Source of the DNA: Bacteroidota bacterium | GTDB taxonomy: Bacteria; Bacteroidota; Bacteroidia; Flavobacteriales_F; PHOS-HE28 | Assembly (NCBI GenBank): GCA_023418095.1 | Contig: JAEZDL010000240.1 | Coordinates: 1 to 8,707 of the forward strand | DNA: 8,707 nt | Direction of reading: 5' to 3' | In this document: positions 1 through 6,447 of the stretch, piece after piece | Layout: each line of letters starts with the position of its first letter | Numbering within the stretch: position 1 is the stretch's first letter | Made by a program: the position numbers and the translations under genes | The notes under the pieces: model-generated | Seen by the model: only the letters and a program-made list of their open reading frames with translations | Databases searched by the model: none | Told to the model about the DNA's origin: nothing

Positions 1-2
1 GC

Positions 3-407
3 CCCACCCCCTTTACCCAAACCTACTTCCACGGCACCAAGGCCGATCTGAAAGCCGGTGATCTGATCACGCCCGGCAACAACTCGAACTTCAGCGAACG
101 GAAGAACGCGAAGTACATATTCCTCAGCGCCACGCTGGATGCCGCGATCTGGGGCGCGGAGCTTGCGCACGGCGATGGACCGGGCCGCATCTATCTCGTA
201 GAGCCCACCGGACTGATCGAAAACGATCCCGATCTCACCGATCGGAAATTCCCCGGCAACCCGAGCATGTCCTACCGATCGGAGCATCCGTTCAAGGTGG
301 TTGGTGAGGTAACCGGCTGGGTAGGTCATGCGCCCGAACAAGTGCAGGCGATGAAGGATGGTCTGGCGAAGTTGAAGGAACAGGGGATAAAGTCGCTCAA
401 CGAGTGA
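3..407 (+). CDS. arr: NAD+-rifampin ADP-ribosyltransferase (Arr family), 5'-truncated by window edge
   Basis: The frame is open from the first bases and encodes 134 residues to a TGA at 405-407; only about 10 N-terminal residues seem to be missing against the usual 140-150. The protein follows the Arr family closely: YFHGTKADLKAGDLITPG at residues 8-25, then KYIFLSATLDAAIWGAELA (37-55), GRIYLVEPTG (61-70), NDPDLTD (74-80), KFPGNP and SYRSEHPFKVVGEVTGW. Arr enzymes move ADP-ribose from NAD+ to the C23 hydroxyl of rifamycins, inactivating them in the cytoplasm. The family's catalytic His, Tyr and Asp probably correspond to H10, Y38 and an acidic residue in 73-80. Its stop overlaps the GTG start of the next gene (GTGA, 404-407), so the two are probably translated together. 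GATC density matches its neighbours, and no integron attC site is visible, so it looks resident rather than a recent cassette. Whether the natural substrate is rifampin cannot be told from sequence. Confidence 0.9.
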   Translation, partial: PTPFTQTYFHGTKADLKAGDLITPGNNSNFSERKNAKYIFLSATLDAAIWGAELAHGDGPGRIYLVEPTGLIENDPDLTDRKFPGNPSMSYRSEHPFKVVGEVTGWVGHAPEQVQAMKDGLAKLKEQGIKSLNE

Positions 408-949
408 AACGCAAGATCATCCTTGACCTCGCCGTATCGCTCGACGGCTTCATTGAAGGCCCCAACGGCGAGATCGACTGGTGCATCATGGAAGATGATA
501 TGGGTTTTGATGAATTCCTCGCAGGCATCGATACGATCTTCTATGGCCGGGTGAGCTATGACATGTGGGGCAAGTACCGGCCGGCCACCGATGCTTCTCC
601 TGCAGAGGTGCGCCTGTGGCAGTCCGTGCATGCGAAGAAGAAGTATGTCTTCTCCAGCAAGCCGAGGGAAGATGAGCATGCAACCTACATCAGCTCGGAA
701 ATTCCCAAGGCCGTCGCCGAGATCAAGGCGCAACCCGGCAAGGATATCTGGTTGTATGGTGGTGCAAGTTCGACCAAGACGTTCATCCATGAAAGCCTCA
801 TCGATCGCTACCAGCTTTCGGTACATCCGATCGCGTTGGGAAGGGGCAAGCCGTTATTCGAAACGTTGGACGCACGGCTTCCCTTGCGGTTGATCAAGAC
901 AAGGACGTTCCGATCGGGCGTGGTTCAGTTGGTGTATGAGCCGGCCTGA
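404..949 (+). CDS. Dihydrofolate reductase family protein (RibD C-terminal domain)
   Basis: A 181-residue soluble protein starting at GTG (404), overlapping the arr stop by four bases. It fits the single-domain RibD-C/YyaP-like branch of the dihydrofolate reductase superfamily: strand plus SLDGFI at residues 12-17, FYGRVSYDMW at 46-55, a nucleotide-binding IWLYGGASS at 115-123, HPIALGRGKPLF at 141-152 and a hydrophobic C-terminal strand. Family members have a Rossmann-like NADPH-binding fold. RibD-C domains reduce a pyrimidine ribosyl intermediate in riboflavin synthesis, but these stand-alone proteins mostly have no proven substrate, and true trimethoprim-target DHFR activity should not be assumed. 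No deaminase domain is present, so it is not a full RibD. Coupling to arr suggests joint expression, possibly in response to xenobiotics, which is inference. Family assignment is secure; function is not. Confidence 0.85.
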   Translation: MKRKIILDLAVSLDGFIEGPNGEIDWCIMEDDMGFDEFLAGIDTIFYGRVSYDMWGKYRPATDASPAEVRLWQSVHAKKKYVFSSKPREDEHATYISSEIPKAVAEIKAQPGKDIWLYGGASSTKTFIHESLIDRYQLSVHPIALGRGKPLFETLDARLPLRLIKTRTFRSGVVQLVYEPA

Positions 950-973
950 TGTTGATCAATGCAGGCGAGGATG

Positions 974-2155
974 CTACTTCATCTTCGCCCTTGCCCTTAA
1001 CATGCGCCGCGGCGACCGCTCCTGCCCGAATAGGAATGCGAAAGGCTGCAGCAGCGGCACATGATCGCAGATCACTTTTATGATGCCCAACGCGGGTATT
1101 GCGATCGCCATTCCCGTTACGCCCCACACCACGCTCCCGAGGATCACAGCCAGTATCACCATCACCGGATTAAGGTCCACGCGGCTGCCGATCAGGTATG
1201 GTTCAAGCACATAGCTCTCAAAGAACTGCGCCACGAAATAAGTGATCACCACCATGGATGCCTCGGTGAGCCCGCCGCCCGAGAAGAACGACATGCAAAC
1301 GGCGAGGATAAGGGCGATCGCATTCCCCACATACGGCACCAGTGAAAGGAAGCCACCGATCACGGCGATCAATATCGCATGGTCGAGTCCAGAGATGCTG
1401 AACCCGATCGAATAGAGCACGATCAGGCACATGATCAACAACAACCGGCCGAACAGATAACCCTGGGAGACCTTTCCGGCCTTGTTGATCGCTTCGCGCG
1501 TGCTTTCCTGGTGCTGTTTGGGAACCAGCAATAGAATGGTGCGTGTGAATTTCTGCCGGTAGAGCAGGAAGAAGAACACGTAGATGAAAACGATGAGCGC
1601 CGTACCCAGGAATTGCAGTGTTTCCCAAAGCAGGTCACCAGCCGATGTTATCATGGTGGAATTCTCAGTGGGGCCGATCTCTTTCTGCACATCGCTGGCC
1701 TGCGCGATCGCCTCGGCGCCGGGTTCCTCCCGGAACAACCGATCGAGCCCCAGTTCGGCGTTCTGTTGCTCCACCGTGATCCCCGTGCGCAGTTCAACGC
1801 TGTTCTGAAGATATTCCACCTGCGGACGAAGCCTTTCCCTCACTTCCGGCCATTCCCGCGCAATGCTCTTCGCCTGGGCCACCACCACCACACCCATGGA
1901 AAAAGCGAAGGCGATGATCAACAGGTCGCAGACCAGGGCCGCCCAACCTCGCCTGAACCCCTTGTTCTCCAACCAGACCGCAACGGGCAGCACGAGCATG
2001 GTGAGCAAGGAGGCCACCACCACCGGCGCAAGGAACGGCTTGGCATGCACGAGCCCCCAGAACATTGCGCACAGAATGAAGATGATGAGAGCCACCCGCT
2101 GGAGGGTGCGCCGCGTTGTTTCCGGCCCAAGGCCGGGCTTTTCAGATGCTTCCAA
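974..2155 (-). CDS. AI-2E family transporter (PerM/YhhT-like membrane protein)
   Basis: A 393-residue polytopic inner-membrane protein. Hydrophobic segments lie near residues 20-37, 41-62, 72-94, 180-200, 235-255, 258-290, 300-315 and 330-356. A hydrophilic stretch (about 95-178) follows the third segment, as is usual in this family. Diagnostic motifs are SLVPYVGN (271-278) and LEPYLIGSRVDLNPVMVI (317-334). Members have been linked to autoinducer-2 export (TqsA) or to Na+/H+ exchange, but most are uncharacterised and the substrate cannot be inferred here. The start is a TTG at 2153-2155: an in-frame TAG lies two codons upstream and there is no ATG before the first membrane segment, with a GTG at codon 21 as the only close alternative. 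The 3' end is 24 bp from the convergent reductase-like gene, with no hairpin terminator between them. It diverges from the ECF sigma operon. Confidence 0.88.
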   Translation of the reverse strand: MEASEKPGLGPETTRRTLQRVALIIFILCAMFWGLVHAKPFLAPVVVASLLTMLVLPVAVWLENKGFRRGWAALVCDLLIIAFAFSMGVVVVAQAKSIAREWPEVRERLRPQVEYLQNSVELRTGITVEQQNAELGLDRLFREEPGAEAIAQASDVQKEIGPTENSTMITSAGDLLWETLQFLGTALIVFIYVFFFLLYRQKFTRTILLLVPKQHQESTREAINKAGKVSQGYLFGRLLLIMCLIVLYSIGFSISGLDHAILIAVIGGFLSLVPYVGNAIALILAVCMSFFSGGGLTEASMVVITYFVAQFFESYVLEPYLIGSRVDLNPVMVILAVILGSVVWGVTGMAIAIPALGIIKVICDHVPLLQPFAFLFGQERSPRRMLRARAKMK

Positions 2156-2171
2156 GATCTATAAATTGCTA

Positions 2172-2196
2172 TCCATATAAAGAATTCACGTTCAAA
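2172..2196 (-). promoter_or_regulatory. Weak candidate promoter for the AI-2E family gene
   Basis: On the minus strand a TTTG (2193-2196) is followed after 15 bases by TATATGGA (2172-2179). This partly resembles the Bacteroidota housekeeping promoter (TTTG around -33, TAnnTTTG around -7), but the spacing is short and the second box matches only in part. It lies in an A+T-rich patch 17-41 bases upstream of the TTG start. It is listed only as the best candidate in this intergenic region. Confidence 0.2.
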
Positions 2197-2302
2197 TTAG
2201 GCTATCCGGGCCACGGTCACCAAATAACATTCCGATCGGTGGTGGTGTGAAGGTTCTGGCATGATGTGTGGCCTTTCCGCTCACACGAAAGTCGAAGGTC
2301 CT

Positions 2303-2328
2303 TCAAACCATCGCGTTCCAATTTCGTC
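2303..2328 (+). promoter_or_regulatory. Candidate ECF sigma-factor promoter (autoregulatory)
   Basis: TCAAAC at 2303-2308 and CGTC at 2325-2328 are separated by exactly 16 bases. This matches the general ECF promoter pattern of an AAC-containing -35 box and a CGT-containing -10 box (for example TGAAAC-N16-CGTA for Bacillus SigW). It would place transcription start near 2335 and give a leader of about 45 nt to the ATG at 2381. ECF sigma genes are commonly autoregulated, so the location is right. The match was found by eye and the promoter specificity of this sigma factor is unknown. Confidence 0.4.
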
Positions 2329-2380
2329 CCAATACGTGTTGCAGGAGACCGCTACGGATCGGAAAGCAGTCGGGCCTTCC

Positions 2381-2950
2381 ATGGAGGATCAGGTAAGCGT
2401 GTACACTGATCCGGAGCTGCTCGTTCTGTTGAGCGATCCCGTGCGCCGCAATTACGGCTTCAACCTGTTGGTCCGCCAATATCAGCGCAGGCTGTATGGA
2501 TCGGTGCGGCGCATGGTCTCCGATCATGAGGCTTCACAGGATGTGCTCCAGAACACTTTCATGAAAGCGTATCGCGGGATCGACGGGTTCAAGGGCGGAT
2601 CGAAGCTTTACAGCTGGCTGTACCGCATTGCGCACAACGAATGCCTCGATCATCTTCGCCGTTTGCGGCGGGGGTTCTTCGTAAGCAGCGAGAGCATGAC
2701 CGAAAAGCTCACGGCCACGATCGATGATGATGCCCATTTCAACGGAGACGATATCGAAAGGAAGCTGCAGCGTGCCGTGATGATGCTTCCTGACAAGCAA
2801 CGAGCGGTGTTCAACATGAAATATTTCGAGGACCTGAAGTACGAGGAGATCAGTGAGATCACCGGTACCAGCGTTGGTGCTCTTAAGAGCTCATACCACA
2901 TCGCGGTGAAGAAGATCGAGCAATGGCTCACGGCCGATCGAACCTTTTGA
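2381..2950 (+). CDS. RNA polymerase sigma factor, ECF subfamily (sigma-70 family)
   Basis: A 189-residue protein from the ATG at 2381. Sigma region 2 covers FNLLVRQYQRRLY through the region 2.2-type DVLQNTFMKAYRGIDGFKG and SKLYSWLYRIAHNECLDHLRR. After a linker, region 4 runs from LQRAVMMLPDKQRAVFNMKYFEDLKYEEISEITGTS into the helix-turn-helix GALKSSYHIAVKKIEQWL. It directs RNA polymerase to a dedicated promoter set, usually after release from an anti-sigma factor. The frame is open to an ATG at 2261 (229 residues), but the extra 40 residues look unlike a sigma factor, the MEDQ...DPELLVLLSDP start is usual for Bacteroidota homologues, and the candidate promoter lies between the two starts, so 2381 is preferred. 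A six-base gap separates it from the membrane-protein gene downstream. The signal it responds to is unknown. Confidence 0.88.
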   Translation: MEDQVSVYTDPELLVLLSDPVRRNYGFNLLVRQYQRRLYGSVRRMVSDHEASQDVLQNTFMKAYRGIDGFKGGSKLYSWLYRIAHNECLDHLRRLRRGFFVSSESMTEKLTATIDDDAHFNGDDIERKLQRAVMMLPDKQRAVFNMKYFEDLKYEEISEITGTSVGALKSSYHIAVKKIEQWLTADRTF

Positions 2951-2956
2951 GAACTG

Positions 2957-3421
2957 ATGCGTCCAATAGGTGGTATGATCGAAGAGGAAGAAAATGATCC
3001 ACTGAACGAAGCACCAATGCTTCGATCACTGAAGGGACGACCCGATCCATTCGTTGTGCCCGATGGCTTTTTCGATCGGTTCCCGAATGTGGTACAACAA
3101 TGTGTCGCAGGAAAAAGGTCTTCCTTTCCCCTCTTCGGATACAGGTGGGCCGCACTTGTCATCGGTGTCACCGTCGCTGCGATGGCCATATGGTGGGCGC
3201 TGCCGGTGAAGAACGCGCAGGTTGATGATCCGCTGGCACGATCGCCGATCGACATTTCACCCGATGAATTGCCGATCGATGAGTACGCGATCTGGGAGAT
3301 CTACACCGATCCAACCACTCCGCTTTTCGAGGATGTTTCGATCGTACTGGACGAAACAGAACTGATCGCCTACCTGGAACACGAGAACATCGATGTTGAA
3401 CTCCTGATACTTGAACCATGA
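2957..3421 (+). CDS. Single-pass membrane protein, probable anti-sigma factor
   Basis: A 154-residue protein with an acidic N-terminus, a PDPFVVPDGFFDRFP motif (29-43), one membrane segment (about 62-82) and a mostly acidic C-terminal part ending in ELIAYLEHENIDVELLILEP (135-154). The 'PF-VP-gfF' motif before a single membrane span, and the 'elI-YL-eNiDvelL' ending, are a pattern I associate with small proteins encoded after ECF sigma factors in Bacteroidota. By position it is the likely anti-sigma factor: the N-terminus would hold the sigma factor in the cytoplasm and the C-terminus would sense across the membrane. No zinc-binding HxxxCxxC of the ZAS anti-sigma class is present, so the role rests on gene order. 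A second in-frame ATG at 2975 is an equally possible start. The stop overlaps the next start by four bases (ATGA, 3418-3421), indicating translational coupling. Confidence 0.7.
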   Translation: MRPIGGMIEEEENDPLNEAPMLRSLKGRPDPFVVPDGFFDRFPNVVQQCVAGKRSSFPLFGYRWAALVIGVTVAAMAIWWALPVKNAQVDDPLARSPIDISPDELPIDEYAIWEIYTDPTTPLFEDVSIVLDETELIAYLEHENIDVELLILEP

Positions 3422-3939
3422 AGAAGAACCTGCACAGAACCATTCTGATCGCACTGGCGATCGCCTCGGCCGGCATCACCCACGCACAGGTGGACATGGA
3501 TGATGAACCTCCGATCCGGGATGAACGGATGAAGGAGATAAAAGCCCAGAAAAGCGCCTACCTCACGCAAAAGATGGAATTGTCCCCGGAGGAAGCACAG
3601 CGTTTCTGGCCGATCTATGATCAGATGGAGAAGGAGCAGCACGCCAACCGGAAGGAATTGATGGAACTACGGCGTTCGCTCAAGCGCAGCGGTTCGGAGA
3701 TCACCGAAGAGCAGGCCAATGACCTGCTCGATCGCGAACTGGAAATGCGTGAGAAGGACGTGCAGGTGGCCCGGAAATACGATCCGCAATTGCGCAAGGC
3801 GATCGGTGCGCAAAAGCTGGTGAAGCTCCAGAAGGCCGAACGCGATTTCCATCGCGAAGTGGTGAAACGCATGCGCGATCGTGGTGATGGCCGTGGTGAT
3901 GGCCGTGGTGATCATGAACGCAGGCCACAAAAGCACTGA
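3418..3939 (+). CDS. Secreted helical 'sensor of ECF sigma factor' (Spy/CpxP/CnrX-like)
   Basis: A 173-residue exported protein. A Sec signal peptide covers about residues 1-23, with cleavage likely at THA|Q. The mature part is almost all charged alpha helix: DERMKEIKAQKSAYLTQKMELSPEEAQRFWPIYDQM (35-70), where LSPEEAQRFWP resembles the LTxxQ repeat of Spy/CpxP, then ITEEQANDLLDRELEMREK and a last helix to about residue 154. It closely resembles Bacteroidota proteins annotated as sensors of ECF-type sigma factors, and by analogy the CnrX/ZraP metal sensors. It probably acts in the periplasm and signals through the upstream membrane protein. No His/Cys/Met metal cluster is obvious. The C-terminus is unusual: a 12-bp tandem repeat gives RGDGRGDGRGD (155-165) before HERRPQKH. 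It is third in the operon, overlapping the preceding gene, and is followed by a terminator. Confidence 0.78.
   Translation: MKKNLHRTILIALAIASAGITHAQVDMDDEPPIRDERMKEIKAQKSAYLTQKMELSPEEAQRFWPIYDQMEKEQHANRKELMELRRSLKRSGSEITEEQANDLLDRELEMREKDVQVARKYDPQLRKAIGAQKLVKLQKAERDFHREVVKRMRDRGDGRGDGRGDHERRPQKH
3880..3912 (+). repeat. 12-bp tandem repeat (about 2.75 copies) in the sensor C-terminus
   Basis: The unit CGTGGTGATGGC occurs at 3880-3891 and 3892-3903, followed by nine bases of a third copy (3904-3912). It is in frame and encodes the alternating RGDG tail. Because the unit is a multiple of three, copy-number change would alter tail length without a frameshift. Confidence 0.9.
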
Positions 3940-3956
3940 TCCCGATCGATCGGGAT
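3939..3956. repeat. Perfect 18-bp palindrome at the end of the ECF operon
   Basis: ATCCCGATCGATCGGGAT is its own reverse complement and starts at the last base of the sensor stop codon. It contains three GATC sites and sits four bases before the terminator stem. It might extend the terminator structure, be a protein-binding site, or merely reflect the GATC-rich composition of the region. Confidence 0.8.
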
Positions 3957-3960
3957 GAAG

Positions 3961-3991
3961 AAGGTCCGGCAATCGCTCGCCGGACCTTTTT
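3961..3991 (+). terminator. Rho-independent terminator of the ECF operon
   Basis: A perfect 10-bp stem AAGGTCCGGC / GCCGGACCTT (3961-3970 with 3979-3988) encloses an 8-base loop, and a run of five T (3987-3991) overlaps and follows the stem. It lies 21 bases after the sensor stop codon. Read from the other strand the same stem could also stop the convergent toroid-protein transcript, but the bases after it there (CTTCATCCC) make a poor U-tract. Confidence 0.85.
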
Positions 3992-4001
3992 CATTCCAGG
4001 A

Positions 4002-5333
4002 TCAACGGTACTTCACCGCGCCTTGGGCAAGCAGTTGCTCCACATCGTTGTTCACGCTCAGGATCAGGAGCGCGGTCGCGGTGCAGAACACGGGGCTCGT
4101 GATGCAATGGTGGCCTAACCAGCTTCCATCCTGCTCCTGTATGGCGAGCAATCGATCGGTGGTGGCGCCGTACCAGTTCCGCCAGCCGCGATCCTTTGCG
4201 ATCACCATGGATTCACCCGTTTGCAGGAAGCTCAGGAATTCCTCTCCCCCATTGTTGCCGAATCCGTTCACCACGTTCGCATCCTGCGCCTGTTCCTTCG
4301 CAGCGTTATAGACCTGGTAGGCCGTGTTCAATCGTTCGGCTTCCGTGGTGGAAAGGCCCGCCTCTTTCAGGTTGTCCACGTTGATCGCCGCGTCGGCCCT
4401 GATCCTTCCCTCCTTCTTCGCCTTTTCCACCTTCTCTTCTGCGGCCCGGGCTTCCTGCGCACTGCTCCTGGTGCTTCCGCTCACGGCGTACAGGGTTATG
4501 CCTGCTGCGCGCTCGGTTGCCACGCTCCTGCCCTCCACATCGAAGTTCCCCTTGTTATAGTCACGGGCCTGTTGCAAGGCCTGATCATCCACCACGGCGC
4601 CCTGTGCTTTCGCTGATTCGAGCGCATTTGCAGCGAACGAGCTCTGCAACACACCGGCCCAGCCATCGCCCTGCATGCTTCCATCGCTATTTTGTGCGCG
4701 TTGGATAATGCCGGTGCAGATGTTCATTGCCTGCACCACACGCTGCTTCAGCGGATCGTTCGCATTGAGTTTCGCGCTCAGGTTGCTCAGGAACTGTGTG
4801 GTGAGCGCGACATCGATGTTCGCACCAAGCTTCACCTGGATCTGTGTTCCCTGCAGATCAGTGATGTTGCGTGCCTGTGGGGTGGCGTTCTCCACATGCG
4901 AGAGAAGATAGTTCGTCAGCTTCTTCAACTGCGGTGCGTATTCACCTGAATTTGGTGTGGATCCCATGCGCAGGATCGCCATACCCACCATCGCCGTAGT
5001 GGCTGGATCGGTGGCCACCGCATGGGGATCGCGGATATCCTGGCGTGCATGGGCGCCTGCACCAAAGCCACCATCGGCGGCCTGCGCCTGCACCAACCAA
5101 TGCAGTCCGCGCTCTTCCGCCTTCAGCACCTTCGTTGGTGTGGCTATCTGGAATGTGCTGTCCACGCCTTCACCTTCATAAACGGTCTTGAATACACAGC
5201 CCTTTATGGTCTCCGGTGGCGTGTGGCAGGGAATGATCTCTTCCTTCACGAGCGGTTCTCGAAAAGATACGAGCACGGCTGCAAGTCCGGAAAGAACGAT
5301 GCTGGCGATGATGATGGCTGATCTGCTTTTCAT
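4002..5333 (-). CDS. Exported prenyltransferase/squalene-oxidase-repeat (alpha-alpha toroid) protein
   Basis: A 443-residue protein from ATG 5331-5333, preceded by the A+T-rich CCTTTAAAA typical of Bacteroidota starts. The frame continues upstream to 5507, but that extension looks non-coding. Residues 5-25 form a signal peptide or membrane anchor. Three QW-like elements point to the alpha-alpha toroid fold: LHWLVQAQAADGGFGAG (77-93), IIQRAQNSDGSMQGDGW (209-225) and LLAIQEQDGSW (395-405). An alanine-, lysine- and glutamate-rich helical stretch (about 288-355) interrupts the repeats. The cyclase DxDD motif is not seen, so terpene cyclisation is unlikely; toroid proteins outside the cytoplasm also occur as binding or protease-inhibitor-like modules. 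Cysteines at 36, 46, 206, 410 and 417 could form disulfides. It diverges from the ThuA-like gene across 97 bp and converges on the ECF operon. Function unknown. Confidence 0.72.
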   Translation of the reverse strand: MKSRSAIIIASIVLSGLAAVLVSFREPLVKEEIIPCHTPPETIKGCVFKTVYEGEGVDSTFQIATPTKVLKAEERGLHWLVQAQAADGGFGAGAHARQDIRDPHAVATDPATTAMVGMAILRMGSTPNSGEYAPQLKKLTNYLLSHVENATPQARNITDLQGTQIQVKLGANIDVALTTQFLSNLSAKLNANDPLKQRVVQAMNICTGIIQRAQNSDGSMQGDGWAGVLQSSFAANALESAKAQGAVVDDQALQQARDYNKGNFDVEGRSVATERAAGITLYAVSGSTRSSAQEARAAEEKVEKAKKEGRIRADAAINVDNLKEAGLSTTEAERLNTAYQVYNAAKEQAQDANVVNGFGNNGGEEFLSFLQTGESMVIAKDRGWRNWYGATTDRLLAIQEQDGSWLGHHCITSPVFCTATALLILSVNNDVEQLLAQGAVKYR

Positions 5334-5346
5334 TTTTAAAGGATTT

Positions 5347-5364
5347 GGTCGATCGGGGTCGATC
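5347..5364. repeat. Direct repeat GGTCGATC with 10-bp period in a divergent intergenic region
   Basis: GGTCGATC occurs at 5347-5354 and again at 5357-5364, one helical turn apart, 14 bases upstream of the toroid gene start. The spacing would suit a dimeric regulator, but the core GATC is so common in this window that chance is a serious alternative. Confidence 0.4.
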
Positions 5365-5398
5365 TGTTTTGATGTGCAGTACACCGCCGGCATGGGAA

Positions 5399-5430
5399 GG
5401 TTCGATCGGCCCGATCGGTAACTTCGAACC
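5399..5430. promoter_or_regulatory. Inverted repeat abutting the ThuA-like gene start
   Basis: GGTTCGA (5399-5405) and TCGAACC (5424-5430) are perfect inverted arms 18 bases apart, the second ending directly before the ATG at 5431. Nested in it, CGATCG (5403-5408) can pair with CGATCG (5412-5417) around GCC. The two structures share bases and could exclude each other. It could be an operator for the divergent pair or a leader hairpin that hides the start codon; neither is proven. Confidence 0.4.
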
Positions 5431-6441
5431 ATGCCGCGGTCCATGGTCCTGCTCGTGATCCTTTTCTCTGTGCACCACGTGCAGGCCCAGCGTGTGCTCC
5501 ACTTCACGAAGACCAGCGGCTTCGATCATGGAACGCGTGAGGTCTCTTTTTCGATGTTCACTTCGATCGGCTCTGAGATCGGGGCGGAGGTGATCGATGA
5601 TGCGGATGGATCATCCTTCAATGATCTCGCTACGTTGGCGGAATTCGATGTGGTGGTGTTCGCCAACACATCGGGCAATGCGATCCTGGATGAACAGCAA
5701 CGATCGAATTTCGAAACATGGATCGCGCAGGGCGGCCACCTGATGGGGATCCACGCAGCGACAGATACGTACCGGCATTCATCAGCGAATGGCGCCGACA
5801 CCGGCGTGTGGGACTTCTATCCGATCATGATCGGCGGTAGCGTGCAGTCCGATCCCCACCATGTTTCGGGCACGCCTTCATTCGCCCTGCATAAGCTGGG
5901 TACGCATCCTTCCACCGTGAACCTCCCCGATCCGTGGCAGAAGGAAGAGGAGTATTATTACTGGGAGAATGGTTACCTGCATCCGGATATCGTACCGGTA
6001 CTGGAGGTTGAACAAACGATCGGCCCCAATGGAATGGTGAACAGCTACGATGCGCCGCGCCCTATGAGCTGGTACCGCACCACCGGAATGAACCGGATCT
6101 TCTACACCGCACTTGGTCATGCAGCGAGCAACTATACGAGCGATCCGTTGTTCCGGACGCATGTTAAGGACGCGTTGCTCTGGTTGCTTGAAGTAGGAAC
6201 ATCGATCGAAGTTCAGGAATATGAGGATCTTTCATTGATCTACGATCCGTTCAGCAGAACGATCATCATCAATGGTGAGGTCAATGGTCCAGATCAATTC
6301 CAATTATTCGATCCACAAGGCAGATTGATCGACGTTCTTAACTGGAACGCGTCGCAACGATCCTTTAACATGGCAGATCGCACCGCAGGGTTTTACTTCA
6401 TAACAAATGGAGCCAAAAGCTCCCGGATCCTGGTCTGGTAG
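5431..6441 (+). CDS. Secreted ThuA-domain protein with T9SS C-terminal sorting domain
   Basis: A 336-residue protein. A signal peptide ends near residue 19 (VQA|Q). The ThuA-like (class I glutamine-amidotransferase-like) domain spans about 20-256: RVLHFTKTSGFDHG (21-34), VVVFANTSG (74-82), WIAQGGHLMGIHAATDTY (97-114), FYPIMIGGSVQSDPHH (129-144), KEEEYYYWENG (171-181), PMSWYRTTGMNRIFYTALGH (211-230). Relatives occur with carbohydrate catabolism and as secreted glycoside-processing or sugar-binding proteins, but the catalytic role is poorly defined. Residues about 266-336 (IYDPFSRTIIINGEV... LFDPQGRLIDVL... AGFYFITNGAKSSRILVW) match a type A Por/T9SS sorting tail, predicting export across the outer membrane. 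An in-frame ATG at 5443 is an alternative start. It is monocistronic, facing the convergent broken T9SS gene across a hairpin. Confidence 0.85.
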   Translation: MPRSMVLLVILFSVHHVQAQRVLHFTKTSGFDHGTREVSFSMFTSIGSEIGAEVIDDADGSSFNDLATLAEFDVVVFANTSGNAILDEQQRSNFETWIAQGGHLMGIHAATDTYRHSSANGADTGVWDFYPIMIGGSVQSDPHHVSGTPSFALHKLGTHPSTVNLPDPWQKEEEYYYWENGYLHPDIVPVLEVEQTIGPNGMVNSYDAPRPMSWYRTTGMNRIFYTALGHAASNYTSDPLFRTHVKDALLWLLEVGTSIEVQEYEDLSLIYDPFSRTIIINGEVNGPDQFQLFDPQGRLIDVLNWNASQRSFNMADRTAGFYFITNGAKSSRILVW

Positions 6442-6447
6442 AAACAA

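Noticed and set aside
326..826. 166-codon open frame on the minus strand
   Set aside because: Antisense to the arr end and the RibD-C-like gene, both of which match known families.
404..949. Trimethoprim-resistance DHFR cassette next to arr, as in clinical integrons
   Set aside because: The sequence is of the RibD-C/YyaP type rather than a dfrA/dfrB enzyme, and no attC recombination site is visible around it.
950..973. Terminator between the convergent reductase-like and AI-2E genes
   Set aside because: The 24-base gap has no inverted repeat of useful length or T-run.
1613..2164. 183-codon open frame on the plus strand
   Set aside because: It lies opposite the well-supported AI-2E family gene; its product is His- and Arg-rich with no recognisable domain.
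2261..2380. Extended N-terminus of the sigma factor from ATG 2261
   Set aside because: The 40 extra residues do not resemble sigma factors, the candidate ECF promoter lies inside this stretch, and 189 residues is the usual family size.
2650..3255. 201-codon open frame on the minus strand
   Set aside because: Ser-rich antisense translation of the sigma factor and membrane protein genes.
5334..5507. 58-residue upstream extension of the toroid protein
   Set aside because: It overlaps the divergent ThuA-like gene and has Arg/Ser/Thr-rich, non-signal-like sequence; the ATG at 5333 gives a proper export signal.
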